A stretch of DNA of 64,000 bases. Source: DASZIT01 sp963819695. Lineage in GTDB: Bacteria > Actinomycetota > Acidimicrobiia > Acidimicrobiales > RAAP-2. Of this stretch, positions 9,167 to 18,326 are shown in pieces. The stretch is taken from positions 248,001-312,000 of the forward strand of contig CAWFXD010000003.1 in assembly GCA_963819695.1 (NCBI GenBank). Direction: 5' to 3'. Each line of letters starts with the position of its first letter. Positions within the stretch are counted from its first letter, which is position 1. The translations under genes and the position numbers were made by a program. The notes beneath the pieces were generated by a model. It made no database searches. It was not told the origin of the DNA and was given only the letters and a program-made list of their open reading frames with translations.

Positions 9167-9619
9167 TCAGCCGCGGGGGGCGGCGGCCCGGGCACCCGGG
9201 GCCGGGCGCTCCACCGCCTTCACCCCGGCACCAGCCGGGTACATGCGGACGAGATGGTTCCACCGGCAGCCGGTGCACACCTCGATCACGTAACAGACGA
9301 CGGGATCCTTCCGGCGCCAGTAGCGGGTGAGCTCGGCCCGGGAGGTCACGCAGCGACCGCCGGGGGGAAGCCGGGTGCCGAACACGAAGGTGACGTCCAC
9401 CAGCTCGGTTTCCTCGCAGATCGGGCACTCGGCACCGGTGGGCGCACCCAGATGCTGGGCCGCCCGAAGGAGTTCCGGATGCGCGTCACAGACGTCGAGC
9501 TTGGACAGCCGGCCCTTGCGGAACTCGCGGACGACGGAGTTCCGGGCGAGGCGGTACTCGACCTGTCCTCCGGTCGGGGATGTCTGGACACCACCGAGCC
9601 CTCCCTGTCGAAAGCTCAC
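9167..9619 (-). CDS. DUF5318 family protein with two Cys pairs
   Basis: 150 aa. The sequence VEYRLARNSVVREFRKGRL, DVCDAHPELLRAAQ and TFVFGTRLPPGGRCV matches the actinobacterial DUF5318 family, whose function is unknown. CPIC (about residue 65) and CTGC (about 115) could bind one zinc ion. The GTG at 9619 lies seven bases after a TACCCT -10 box (complement of 9627-9632), so the mRNA is probably leaderless. The tail after KAVERPAPG is low-complexity. Confidence 0.8.
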   Translation of the reverse strand: MSFRQGGLGGVQTSPTGGQVEYRLARNSVVREFRKGRLSKLDVCDAHPELLRAAQHLGAPTGAECPICEETELVDVTFVFGTRLPPGGRCVTSRAELTRYWRRKDPVVCYVIEVCTGCRWNHLVRMYPAGAGVKAVERPAPGARAAAPRG

Positions 9620-9898
9620 GCATCTCAGGGTAACGCTTCGGCTGGATCAAAGTGCGGCCATTGGGCCTTGACAATTGGACCCGGGAAGTGTCCGCAGGTC
9701 GGCGGCCCCGCCGTCCATCCGGGCCGGGATGGTGACCCCGCGGCCGCCCCGGCTCGGCCCGCCGATGGAGCGCGACCACCGGCCGATCCTCCCGGGCCGA
9801 TCCGGGAGAACAAGGCCCTCTCTCTAGAGTTGCTACGTCCGGCGGCGAGAGCCGCGGGGGCGGGCTGGATCGTAGGCACCCGGCGACATATGTTGCGT

Positions 9899-9921
9899 TG
9901 ATATATCGACCTGATATATCA
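9899..9921. promoter_or_regulatory. perfect 9-bp palindrome, candidate PadR operator
   Basis: TGATATATC gacct GATATATCA is an exact inverted repeat of two 9-bp arms with a 5-nt spacer, in AT-rich DNA 70 bp ahead of padR-ino1. PadR-family proteins usually bind AT-rich dyads in their own promoters, so autoregulation of padR-ino1 is a reasonable inference. Confidence 0.6.
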
Positions 9922-9991
9922 TTCTGAAATGAAGATCGCCCGAACCCAGTGGCAACCCGCCGGGTGGCCCACGCCGGCCACGGGGTATTGA

Positions 9992-10699
9992 GTGCTTGAC
10001 CTGGCCATTCTCGGCCTGCTCTCGGAACACGAGTTCCACGGCTACGAGATCCGGAAGCGACTCCGGGACGAGCTCGGGCTCTTCGCCAACATCTCGTTCG
10101 GATCGCTCTATCCCGCCCTTTCCCGCCTCGAACTGTCGGGAGCGGTGATCGGCACCGAGTCGAGGCCCACCGCGCCGGCGCCGGAGCCGGCATCGGCGCC
10201 GATCCCACTGACCGGCTCGCTGGGAGGCGAACGGGCGGCCCTCCGGTCACGACGGGCCGGCGCCGTCCGGAGTTCCACCCGGGGGACCAAGCGTTCCCGA
10301 AAGGTCTACCGGATCACCGATACCGGCCGGCGGGTCTTCGAAGAGTTGTTGGCCGCCGAGGAGCCGGTCGGGACCGACGAGGCCCGCAGCTTCGGCCTCC
10401 GGTTGGCCTTCGCCCGCCACCTGGCCCCGCAGGCCCGGCTCGGCCTGCTCGAGCGGCGACGGGACCAGCTGGTCCGTCGCCTGGCCGCCGACCAGGCCCG
10501 GGCCGCCGCCGGCGGCGACTTCGACAGTTACACCCGGTCGCTGGTGGAGCACACCACCGAGACGACCCAGCACGACATTTCATGGCTCGAGAGCCTCATC
10601 GAGACCGAGAAGTTGAAGCAAGCAGCACCCCGAACCGACAGCCGCAGCACCCGCACCGTCGGGACCGGCTCCGCAGCAACGAAGGGAATAGAAGTATGA
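9992..10699 (+). CDS. PadR-family transcriptional regulator, cotranscribed with ino1
   Basis: 235 aa. The N-terminal winged helix is typical PadR (LDLAILGLLSEHEFHGYEIRK, SFGSLYPALSRLE), and the C-terminal dimerisation helices include SYTRSLVEHT. Between the recognition helix and the wing strand (RKVYRITDTGRR) is an unusual insert of about 45 residues, first Pro/Ala-rich and then Arg-rich. GTG at 9992 is the family start. Its TGA overlaps the ATG of ino1 (ATGA). Mycobacteria also have a PadR gene directly before ino1, so a role in inositol or phosphoinositide supply control is likely. Confidence 0.88.
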   Translation: MLDLAILGLLSEHEFHGYEIRKRLRDELGLFANISFGSLYPALSRLELSGAVIGTESRPTAPAPEPASAPIPLTGSLGGERAALRSRRAGAVRSSTRGTKRSRKVYRITDTGRRVFEELLAAEEPVGTDEARSFGLRLAFARHLAPQARLGLLERRRDQLVRRLAADQARAAAGGDFDSYTRSLVEHTTETTQHDISWLESLIETEKLKQAAPRTDSRSTRTVGTGSAATKGIEV

Positions 10700-11793
10700 G
10701 CACCATCCGAGTGGCGATAGCCGGCGTGGGCAACTGCGCCAGCTCACTCATCCAGGGCGTCGAGTACTACAAGGACGCCGATCCGACGGAGACGGTTCCC
10801 GGGCTCATGCATGTGGAGCTGGGCGGCTACCACGTCCGCGATCTCCAGTTCGTGGCGGCCTTCGATGCCGACGCGGCCAAGGTCGGCACCGACCTGGGCA
10901 AAGCCATCTTCGGCGGCCAGAACAACACCATTCGCTTCGCCACCGTCGGCGAGCTCGGCGTGACCGTGCAGCGGGGCCCGACCCTCGACGGCTTCGGCAA
11001 GTACTACCGCGAGACGGTCGAGGAGTCGCCCATCGAACCGGTCGACGTGGTGGCCGCGCTGCAGGACGCCCGGGCCGATGTGCTGGTCAGCTATCTCCCG
11101 GTCGGCTCGGAGGAGGCTCAGCGCTTCTACGCCGACGCCTGCCTCCAGGCCGGGGTCGGCTTCGTCAACGCCATCCCGGTGTTCATCGCCTCGGATCCGG
11201 AATGGGCCCGCAAGTTCCGGGACGCCGGTCTCCCCATCGTCGGCGACGACATCAAGAGCCAGGTCGGCTCCACCATCGTCCACCGCATCCTCACCCGGCT
11301 GTTCGAGGACCGGGGTCTGGCCCTCGACCACACCTACCAGCTCAACGTGGGCGGCAACATGGACTTCAAGAACATGCTGGAACGGAGCCGGCTGGAGTCC
11401 AAGAAGGTGTCCAAGACCCAGGCCGTCACCAGCCAGATCGAGGACAGCGTGCTGGGCGAGGACGACGTCCACATCGGACCTTCGGATCACGTGCCCTGGC
11501 TCAACGACCGGAAGTGGGCCTACATCCGCATGGAAGGTCGTAACTTCGGTGACGTTCCTCTCAACCTCGAGCTGAAGCTCGAAGTCTGGGACTCCCCCAA
11601 CTCCGCCGGGGTGATCATCGACGCCGTCCGCTGCGCCAAGCTCGCCCTCGACCGGGGCATCGGCGGGCCGCTGCTCGGACCCTCCGCGTACTTCATGAAG
11701 TCGCCGCCGGTGCAGTACCACGACGACGAGGCCCATGACCTGGTCGAGTCGTTCGCCGCCGGTGACGCCGGCCCGGTGTGGCCCGAGGACTGA
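10696..11793 (+). CDS. ino1: inositol-3-phosphate synthase
   Basis: 365 aa, the length of the actinobacterial enzyme. It converts glucose 6-phosphate to 1L-myo-inositol 3-phosphate with bound NAD, feeding mycothiol and phosphatidylinositol synthesis. Motifs: VAIAGVGNCASSLIQG (NAD-binding loop), SYLPVGSEEAQRFYADA, GDDIKSQVGSTIVHR, the NVGGNMDFKNM active-site stretch, and the DSPNSAGVIIDAVRCAKLALD C-terminus. The start at 10696 overlaps the padR stop, which implies translational coupling. Confidence 0.97.
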   Translation: MSTIRVAIAGVGNCASSLIQGVEYYKDADPTETVPGLMHVELGGYHVRDLQFVAAFDADAAKVGTDLGKAIFGGQNNTIRFATVGELGVTVQRGPTLDGFGKYYRETVEESPIEPVDVVAALQDARADVLVSYLPVGSEEAQRFYADACLQAGVGFVNAIPVFIASDPEWARKFRDAGLPIVGDDIKSQVGSTIVHRILTRLFEDRGLALDHTYQLNVGGNMDFKNMLERSRLESKKVSKTQAVTSQIEDSVLGEDDVHIGPSDHVPWLNDRKWAYIRMEGRNFGDVPLNLELKLEVWDSPNSAGVIIDAVRCAKLALDRGIGGPLLGPSAYFMKSPPVQYHDDEAHDLVESFAAGDAGPVWPED

Positions 11794-11834
11794 TCAGCCG
11801 CGCTCGAGCCCGGCGCGACGCCGGGCGACGCCGA

Positions 11835-13229
11835 TCAGCCGGTCGACTCCTCATTCCACCAGGCGGCCAGGCGCTTGCGGGCCTCGTCCTCGCCGAGCGG
11901 GCCCTCTTCCATCCTGAGCTCGAGCAAAAAGGCCAGCGCCCGCCCCACCTCGCGGCCGGGCGGAAGCCCGAGCTGTTCCATGATCTGATCCCCGTCGAGG
12001 TCGGGGCGGATGGCGTCGAGCTCCTCCTGCTGGCGTAGCTCGGCGATCCGGGACTCGAGCTCGTCCATCCGGCGGCCGAGCGCCTTGGCTTTGGCCTCGT
12101 TCCGGGTCGTGCAGTCGCACCGGGTCAGCTCGTTGAGCCGATCCAGCAGCGGCCCGGCGTCCCGTACGTATCGGCGCACCGCCCGGTCGGTCCATCCCAA
12201 GCTGTAGGTGTGGAAGCGGAGGTGGAGGTTGACCAGCTCGGTCACCACCTCGATGTCGTCCTTGGGGTACTTGAGCGCGTTCATCCGCTGGCGGGTCATC
12301 CGGGCGCCGACCACCTCGTGATGGTGGAAGGTGACTCCCCCATCGACGAAGGCGCGGGTCTTCGGCTTGCCCACGTCGTGGAACAGGGCCGCCAGCCGGA
12401 GCAGGCGATCGGGGCTGGTCTTGTCCACCACCGCCAGGGTGTGGGCGAGGACGTCCTTGTGGCGGTGGATCGGGTCCTGCTCGAGGGACAGACCCGGAAG
12501 CTCGGGCAGGAACTCGTCGGCCAGACCGGTCCTGACCACGAACCACAGCGCGGTCGACGGCACCGGGACGACCACGATCTTGTCCAGCTCGTCGCGAACC
12601 CGTTCGGCCGACACGATCGACAGACGACCGTGCCCGGACTTGACCGCTTCCACCAAGGCGGGATCGGGTTCGAGGTCGAGCTTGGCGATGAACCGGGCCG
12701 CCCGGAGCATCCGCAGCGGATCATCGGAAAACGACACCTCGGGGTCGAGCGGGGTGCGCAGCCGGTGGACCGCCAGGTCGGCGAGGCCCTCGAACGGATC
12801 GATCAGCTCCAGATCGGGAAGCCGGAGGGCCATGGCGTTGATGGTGAAATCGCGACGCGACAGGTCATCCTCGATCCGATCACCGAAGGCGACCTCCGGC
12901 TTCCGGGAATCGGGGCGGTAGGCCTCCGCCCGGTGGGTGGTGATCTCGTAGCGCTGACCGTTGCGGATGCAACCGATGGTGCCGAACCGCTTGCCCTGGG
13001 TCCACACTGCGTCGGCCCATCCGGTGACGAGGTTCTCGATGGCATCCGGACGAGCGTCGGTGGTGAAGTCGAGGTCACGGTCGACCGCGGCGAGAGGAGG
13101 ATCCTCGCCGGCCACGATGGCGTCGCGCACCGAGCCCCCCACCAGGTAGAGGGCGTAATCGGCCTTTTGAAATCGCCTGGCCAGGTCGGCGGTCGCCTGC
13201 ACCAGTGGCCTCAGTCGATCGGGGAGCAC
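11835..13229 (-). CDS. cca: CCA tRNA nucleotidyltransferase
   Basis: 464 aa class II nucleotidyltransferase that adds or repairs the CCA end of tRNA. It shows YLVGGSVRDAI, the catalytic DRDLDFTTDA metal site, RRDFTINAMAL, a PFEGLADL stretch and, downstream, an HD domain (LAALFHDVGKP) as in actinobacterial PcnA. I chose GTG at 13229 because TACCCT (complement of 13237-13242) ends seven bases before it and homology starts about there; the open frame continues 34 codons further upstream without support. It is divergent from the DUF6049 gene, as in mycobacteria. Confidence 0.93.
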   Translation of the reverse strand: MLPDRLRPLVQATADLARRFQKADYALYLVGGSVRDAIVAGEDPPLAAVDRDLDFTTDARPDAIENLVTGWADAVWTQGKRFGTIGCIRNGQRYEITTHRAEAYRPDSRKPEVAFGDRIEDDLSRRDFTINAMALRLPDLELIDPFEGLADLAVHRLRTPLDPEVSFSDDPLRMLRAARFIAKLDLEPDPALVEAVKSGHGRLSIVSAERVRDELDKIVVVPVPSTALWFVVRTGLADEFLPELPGLSLEQDPIHRHKDVLAHTLAVVDKTSPDRLLRLAALFHDVGKPKTRAFVDGGVTFHHHEVVGARMTRQRMNALKYPKDDIEVVTELVNLHLRFHTYSLGWTDRAVRRYVRDAGPLLDRLNELTRCDCTTRNEAKAKALGRRMDELESRIAELRQQEELDAIRPDLDGDQIMEQLGLPPGREVGRALAFLLELRMEEGPLGEDEARKRLAAWWNEESTG

Positions 13230-13270
13230 GCCGTCGAGGGTAGTGCTCGTGGCGTAGGCTGCCGTGCGAG

Positions 13271-15565
13271 GTGAGCCGGGAACCAGGCAGTCTGTGCCCA
13301 CGTGGTAGCCGCCCCCGAGGCTTCGGGCCAACCGGGGACGGGCCCGCCCCGGTCACCGGGGTGGGAGTGCGTCATGCCCGCTCCGTCCCCATTGTCGTGG
13401 TCCTGGCCGTCCTGCTCTCGGTGACGGTGATCGAACCCTCTACCTTCGGGGGAACTGCGGGTGCCGCGGTACCCGGCGGCCCGGCGTTGTCCATGGGGGC
13501 GACGCCCTCGGCGTCGGGATCGGCGGCCGCGGCTTCGTCGTCATCCGGGTCGTTGATCCTCGCCTACCAGACCCCGTGGGTCACCCCCGGCCAGCCCTTC
13601 GACCTCAAACTCCGGACCGGCTCCGGGACACCCCCGGTCACCGCCCTGGGGGTGTCGGTGGCCGTCTACGGGTGCCTGACCTCGGTGTCCAGCTTCGATC
13701 AGGCGGCGACCTCCCCGAGCCCGTCCGGCACGCCGATTTCGCGGACCACCACCCCGCTGGCCTGGACCTCGCTCCACGCCGACGCCGTCGGCTCCGACCT
13801 CTCCCTGGGGGTGAGCACCACCGGCGCGGCCAGCAGCACCATCAGTTCCCCGAATCCGGCCATGGACATCCACTCCAGCAACGGCTCGTGCCAAGAGGGC
13901 GTCTTCCCGGTCCGGCTCCAGCTGGTCAACTCCAACTCGGGAGACACCATCGCCTCCCTCACCACCTTCATGGTCTACGTCACCGCCCCGGCCGGGCAGA
14001 GGCTGCGCTTCGCGATGATGGTGCCGGCGTCGGCGTCGCTGGGACCGGCCTCCCAACCCACCGCCTCCAGCCTGTTGGCCAACCCCCTCGACGCGCTGAC
14101 CCGACCCAGCGCCAACACCGTCGGCGACCTCACCCAACTGGTGGCCGCCCTCGGCACCGGGCCCAACCCCTCGGTTCCGGTCACCGTCACCGCCAACGCC
14201 CAGGCCCTGCAGGCGATGACCTCCGCCGGCCACTCGGCATCGGTGAACGCCTTGGCCGGACTGTCGGACACCCCGGGGCTCCACCAGTTCGCGCCGACCC
14301 CGTACACCCCGGTCGATGCCTCGGCGTTGGTCGATGCCGGGCTCGGGACCGAACTCGTCGCCCAACTCGCCCGTGGCTCCGAGGTCCTGACCGATGACGG
14401 GATCGTCCACTCGACCACCCCGCCGCCCTCGGGAGGATCGGCTCCGTGGATCACCAATGACGGACTCGACGACAGCACCCTCGCCCAGTTGGCCACCATC
14501 GGCTACAACCAATTGATCCTGCCGCCGGCCGACGTCACCTCCTCGCCGGTCAACGGGTCGGGTGCCGAGCCGTTCACCATCGACTCGACCCACGGCTCGT
14601 CGTTCATCGCCATCACTTCCAACCCCGACCTGGCCTCCCGGATGACCGCCCATCCCGGGGATCCCGTCCTGGCCGCCAGCCAACTCCTGGGCGAGCTGGC
14701 CCAGATCTACTTCGAGTACCCCAACCTGTCGACCGCCCGGGCGGTGGTGGCGGTGCCGCCCACCGGTTCGACCCTCAACCCGACCATGATCGGCACCCTG
14801 CTGACCGATCTGTCCAACAACCCGTTCGTGGAAGGGGTCACCGCCGCCGGCCTGTTTCAGACCCTGGCCGCCCCGGCCGCCTGCCACGGTGGGTGCAAGC
14901 TCACCTCGTCGTCGAGCTCCTCGAGCTCCTCCGGGTTGCCGGTGAGTGGCATCCACACCCAGCGCAACCGCATCGCCGGCCTGGCGTCGGCCATCCCCGC
15001 CGCCTCGCCGATCGCCCTCCCCCTCCAGCACCAGCTGAGCGACCTGGTGCTGGCGTCCGAATCCGAAAACCTGAAACCGTCCCAGCAGTCGTCGGTCATC
15101 CGCAACACCGGCGCCGCCCTCAACGCCCAGCTCTCCCAGGTCTCGGTGTCCGGCGACCAGTCGATCACCCTGACCTCACGCAATGCCTCGATCCCGGTAT
15201 CCATCGCCTCCCGGGCCCCGTACCCGATCACCGGCACGCTGACCCTCACCAGCGACGAATTGCTGTTCGCCAACGGCACCCGGCGGCTCTCCATGCAGGT
15301 GCCCCTCACCTCGGCGAACACCACCCGCTACATCGCGGTGCAGGCGCGCAGCTCGGGCGAGTCCAAGCTGCAGATCACCTTCTCGACGCCGGCGGACGGG
15401 ATGGTGATCACCACCGGAGTCCTCACCGTCCGGTCCACCGCCACCTCGGTGGTCGGGGTGGTGCTCTCCCTCGGAGCGGTGGCGGTGCTGTTGGCCTGGT
15501 GGCTGCGCACCAGTGTCCGGCGGCGGAAACGGCGGAGGACCGAAGCCGTCGCGGGCCCCTCGTGA
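13271..15565 (+). CDS. DUF6049 family secreted, membrane-anchored protein
   Basis: 764 aa at most. A signal-like hydrophobic segment (IVVVLAVLLSVTVIEPS), a long extracellular part rich in Ser, Thr and Pro, and a single C-terminal membrane helix (VVGVVLSLGAVAVLLAWWL) followed by an Arg/Lys tail give an outside-facing topology. Position between cca and murJ matches mycobacterial Rv3909, the DUF6049 relative, suggesting a cell-wall role with MurJ. GTG at 13271 sits about 11 bases after a TAGGCT -10 box; GTG at 13361 is a credible shorter start. A poly-Ser stretch (near residue 545) is odd. Its stop overlaps the murJ start (GTGA). Confidence 0.8.
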   Translation: MSREPGSLCPRGSRPRGFGPTGDGPAPVTGVGVRHARSVPIVVVLAVLLSVTVIEPSTFGGTAGAAVPGGPALSMGATPSASGSAAAASSSSGSLILAYQTPWVTPGQPFDLKLRTGSGTPPVTALGVSVAVYGCLTSVSSFDQAATSPSPSGTPISRTTTPLAWTSLHADAVGSDLSLGVSTTGAASSTISSPNPAMDIHSSNGSCQEGVFPVRLQLVNSNSGDTIASLTTFMVYVTAPAGQRLRFAMMVPASASLGPASQPTASSLLANPLDALTRPSANTVGDLTQLVAALGTGPNPSVPVTVTANAQALQAMTSAGHSASVNALAGLSDTPGLHQFAPTPYTPVDASALVDAGLGTELVAQLARGSEVLTDDGIVHSTTPPPSGGSAPWITNDGLDDSTLAQLATIGYNQLILPPADVTSSPVNGSGAEPFTIDSTHGSSFIAITSNPDLASRMTAHPGDPVLAASQLLGELAQIYFEYPNLSTARAVVAVPPTGSTLNPTMIGTLLTDLSNNPFVEGVTAAGLFQTLAAPAACHGGCKLTSSSSSSSSSGLPVSGIHTQRNRIAGLASAIPAASPIALPLQHQLSDLVLASESENLKPSQQSSVIRNTGAALNAQLSQVSVSGDQSITLTSRNASIPVSIASRAPYPITGTLTLTSDELLFANGTRRLSMQVPLTSANTTRYIAVQARSSGESKLQITFSTPADGMVITTGVLTVRSTATSVVGVVLSLGAVAVLLAWWLRTSVRRRKRRRTEAVAGPS

Positions 15566-17454
15566 CCGACACCGAGCTCGGCGGCATCCCCGAAGGCCCG
15601 GGCCTCCCGGCGGAGGACAGCAAGGGCTTGGCCGGTGCCACCGTCGGGATGGCCATCGGCACCACCCTGTCGCGGATCACCGGCGTCGGCCGACTCATCG
15701 CCCTGGCCGTCGCCCTCGGCCAATTCGCCTCCGCCGACGCCTACAACCTGGCCAACACCACCCCCAACATCATCACCGACATCGTGATCGGGGGGGTCCT
15801 GTCGGCCACCTTCGTCCCGGTGTTCGTCGACCGGCTGGCCACCCGCCGGACCCAGGAGGCCTGGCGGGCCATCTCCGCGGTGACCACCGCCACCATCGTG
15901 ATCCTGATCGCCGCCACGGTGGCCTTCTGGTTCCTCACTCCCGCCATCATCGACCTCTATACGGTGTCCAACCACACCGACGTGGCCCAACAGCGACAGG
16001 TGGCCATCAGCCTCCTGCACTGGTTCGTGCCCCAGCTGGCCTGCTACGGGCTGATCGGTCTGTTCACCGCGTTGCTCAACGCCCGCCACCGTTTCGCGGC
16101 TCCGATGTTCGTGCCCATCGCCAACAACGTGATCGTCATCATCGTGTTGCTCTGGTTCCATGCCCTGGTCCCCCACCCCACCCTGGCCGCGGTGGCCCAC
16201 CAAAAGGGTCCGCTGGTGCTGCTCGGACTCGGCACCACCCTCGGGGTGGTGGTCCAGGCCGCGCTGCTGCTTCCCTCGCTCCGGCGGGCCCACCTCCACA
16301 TCCATTTCCGGTGGGAGCCGGGTCACGAGGCCATGCGGACCATCGTGCGACTGGCCGGCTGGACCTTCGCCTTCGTGGTCTCGAGTCAGATCGCCCTGGT
16401 GGTGATTCTGGCCCTGGCCGACGGGGTCCGGCCTCCGGGCCAGGTGTCCGCCTACACCTACGCCTACACCTTCTTCCAACTTCCCTACGGGGTGGTGGCC
16501 GTCTCGGTGATGAGCGCGGTGACCCCGTCGCTGTCCGCCCGCTGGGCCCTGCGGGACACCACCGGATTCCGTCACCGCCTGGCCTTCGGCATGCGGGGGA
16601 TGCTGGCCATCATCATCCCCTCGGCGGTCGGGATGCTGATTCTCGCCCGCCCGCTGATCGACCTGGTGCTGGTCCACGGTTCGGAGACCTCGGCCCAGGG
16701 GGCCAACACCGCGGCGGCGCTGGCCATGTTCGCGCTGGGTCTGCCCGGGTTCTGCCTCTTCCTCTACATGGTCCGCGTCCTGCAGTCGATGCAGGACACC
16801 CGGACGGCGTTCTACCTCTACCTGGTCGAGAACGGCATCAACATCATCTTCGGGGTGGCTCTGGTCGGCCCGCTCGGTGTCCGGGGCCTGGCCCTGTCCA
16901 TCTCCATCGCCTACACCCTGGCCGCCATCGTCGCCCTCGCCGTCATCCGCCACCGGATCGGCGGGCTCGGCGGCGACAACCTCACCCGCCCGATCAAGCG
17001 GGTCATCGGCGCCTCGGCGGTCATGGCGGTGATCACCGTGCTGGCCGTCAACGTGTCCAGCTCGACCCACGGGGTCGGGTTGCTGGCCCGGGTGGTGCTG
17101 GCCGTGGTGGCCGGCGCCCTCGCCTATGTGGTCACCGCCGGCATCGCCGGGAGCCGTGCCGACCGGCGGTCCGGCCCGGACGCGGAGTATGAGGATGACG
17201 GTGCCCGGCGGTACCCGGCCAGGCCGACACCCGGAGGGCGTCGGTACCCGCCGGAGCCGGCCATCGGAGGACGTCGGTACCCGCCCGAGCCCGGGGGAGG
17301 TGGCCGACCCGACCCACCGACATCTTCGGCGTTCCGTGGCAGACTCGAAGCCGAGAGGCCCGGTTCCAGAGTTCGCAACATTCGGAGGATAGAACCGCAG
17401 CCGGAAGACGACGAGGAGGATTTCGATGGCCCGGGTCCGGGTGGTAACCGATAG
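15562..17454 (+). CDS. murJ: lipid II flippase MurJ with a repeat-containing cytoplasmic tail
   Basis: 630 aa. The MviN/MurJ core (about 14 membrane helices) fills residues 20-530: GTTLSRITGVGRLIALAVALG, LSATFVPVF, FFQLPYGVVAVSVM and LQSMQDTRTAFYLYLVEN. It moves lipid II across the membrane for peptidoglycan synthesis. The tail after the last helix is unusual: tandem GGRRYPPEP-type repeats (about residues 550-585), then a charged end with many Asp/Glu. Mycobacterial MurJ homologues carry a pseudokinase there instead, so the tail may be another partner-binding module. It overlaps DUF6049 by four bases and degV by 29. Confidence 0.93.
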   Translation: MTDTELGGIPEGPGLPAEDSKGLAGATVGMAIGTTLSRITGVGRLIALAVALGQFASADAYNLANTTPNIITDIVIGGVLSATFVPVFVDRLATRRTQEAWRAISAVTTATIVILIAATVAFWFLTPAIIDLYTVSNHTDVAQQRQVAISLLHWFVPQLACYGLIGLFTALLNARHRFAAPMFVPIANNVIVIIVLLWFHALVPHPTLAAVAHQKGPLVLLGLGTTLGVVVQAALLLPSLRRAHLHIHFRWEPGHEAMRTIVRLAGWTFAFVVSSQIALVVILALADGVRPPGQVSAYTYAYTFFQLPYGVVAVSVMSAVTPSLSARWALRDTTGFRHRLAFGMRGMLAIIIPSAVGMLILARPLIDLVLVHGSETSAQGANTAAALAMFALGLPGFCLFLYMVRVLQSMQDTRTAFYLYLVENGINIIFGVALVGPLGVRGLALSISIAYTLAAIVALAVIRHRIGGLGGDNLTRPIKRVIGASAVMAVITVLAVNVSSSTHGVGLLARVVLAVVAGALAYVVTAGIAGSRADRRSGPDAEYEDDGARRYPARPTPGGRRYPPEPAIGGRRYPPEPGGGGRPDPPTSSAFRGRLEAERPGSRVRNIRRIEPQPEDDEEDFDGPGPGGNR

Positions 17455-18268
17455 CGCCTGTGACCTATCTGCGGCGTTGGCCAAGGAACAGGGAATCACG
17501 GTGGTACCGCTGTCGATCAGGTTCGGCTCCGAGGAGTTCATCGACGGAACCTCCCTGTCGGCTGACGACTTCTGGGCCCGGTGCGCGGCGAGTCCGATCC
17601 TTCCCGAGACCTCGGCCCCGTCCCCCGGGGCCTTTCAGGATGCGTTCCTGGCCGCCGCCGACGAGGGATACGACGGCGTGGTCTGCATCAATATCTCGAG
17701 CGCGTTGTCCGGCACCCAGCAGTCGGCTCGTGCGGCCGCCGATGCGGTCGCCGACCGGATCCGGGTGCTGACGGTCGACTCCCGGTCGGCCACCATGGGT
17801 CAGGGCTTGATCGTCCTTGACGTCGCGGCACTGGCGGCTTCCGGCGCCCCGGCCGAGGACCTGGTGGCGAGGGCGGAGTCGCTCACCGGACAGACCCTGG
17901 TCTTCGGGGCCGTTGATACCCTCGAGCATCTGGAGAAGGGCGGTCGGATCGGCGGAGCCAAGGCCATGCTCGGCACCCTGTTGTCCATCAAGCCGGTCAT
18001 CACCATCTCCGACGGCGTCGTCGAGGAAGAGTCGAAACAGCGGACCCGTTCACGGTCGCTGAAGTATCTGGCCGGAAAGGCAGAAGCCGCCGGATCCATC
18101 AGCCGCATCGCGGTGTGCAACGGCGCCGCCACCGACATCGACGAGTTCGTCGCCCTGTTGGACGGGGTGAAATCCGAACACCCATTGGTGGTGGTCGACC
18201 TCGGTCCGGTGGTCGGGACCCACACCGGGCCCGGCACCATCGGATTGTGCATGATCGCCACCGGCTGA
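17426..18268 (+). CDS. DegV family fatty-acid-binding protein
   Basis: 280 aa. Typical DegV/FakB features: VRVVTDSACDLSAALAKEQG at the start, VPLSIRFGSEEFIDG, the SAPSPGAFQDAF loop, INISSALSGTQQSA, and DTLEHLEKGGRIGGAKA. These proteins hold one fatty acid and in Firmicutes present it to the kinase FakA. No FakA gene is visible here. It overlaps the end of murJ, so the two are translated from one mRNA. Confidence 0.93.
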   Translation: MARVRVVTDSACDLSAALAKEQGITVVPLSIRFGSEEFIDGTSLSADDFWARCAASPILPETSAPSPGAFQDAFLAAADEGYDGVVCINISSALSGTQQSARAAADAVADRIRVLTVDSRSATMGQGLIVLDVAALAASGAPAEDLVARAESLTGQTLVFGAVDTLEHLEKGGRIGGAKAMLGTLLSIKPVITISDGVVEEESKQRTRSRSLKYLAGKAEAAGSISRIAVCNGAATDIDEFVALLDGVKSEHPLVVVDLGPVVGTHTGPGTIGLCMIATG

Positions 18269-18314
18269 GCCGGATCGGATCCCCAAGAGCGGCGGCTCGG
18301 ACGTGTCTCCCGGC

Positions 18315-18320
18315 TATCCT
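18315..18320 (+). promoter_or_regulatory. -10 box of a leaderless promoter
   Basis: TATCCT ends six bases before the ATG at 18327, so the transcript would begin at or next to the start codon. Confidence 0.5.
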
Positions 18321-18326
18321 GCGCCC

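Noticed and set aside
17200..17320. CRISPR-like short repeats
   Set aside because: The repeated GTCGGTACCCGCC units are codons of the MurJ tail repeats, in frame and without spacers of even length.
15328..17541. 737-aa minus-strand frame opposite murJ
   Set aside because: Low-complexity His/Gly/Asp-rich sequence antisense to a clear MurJ; no start signal.
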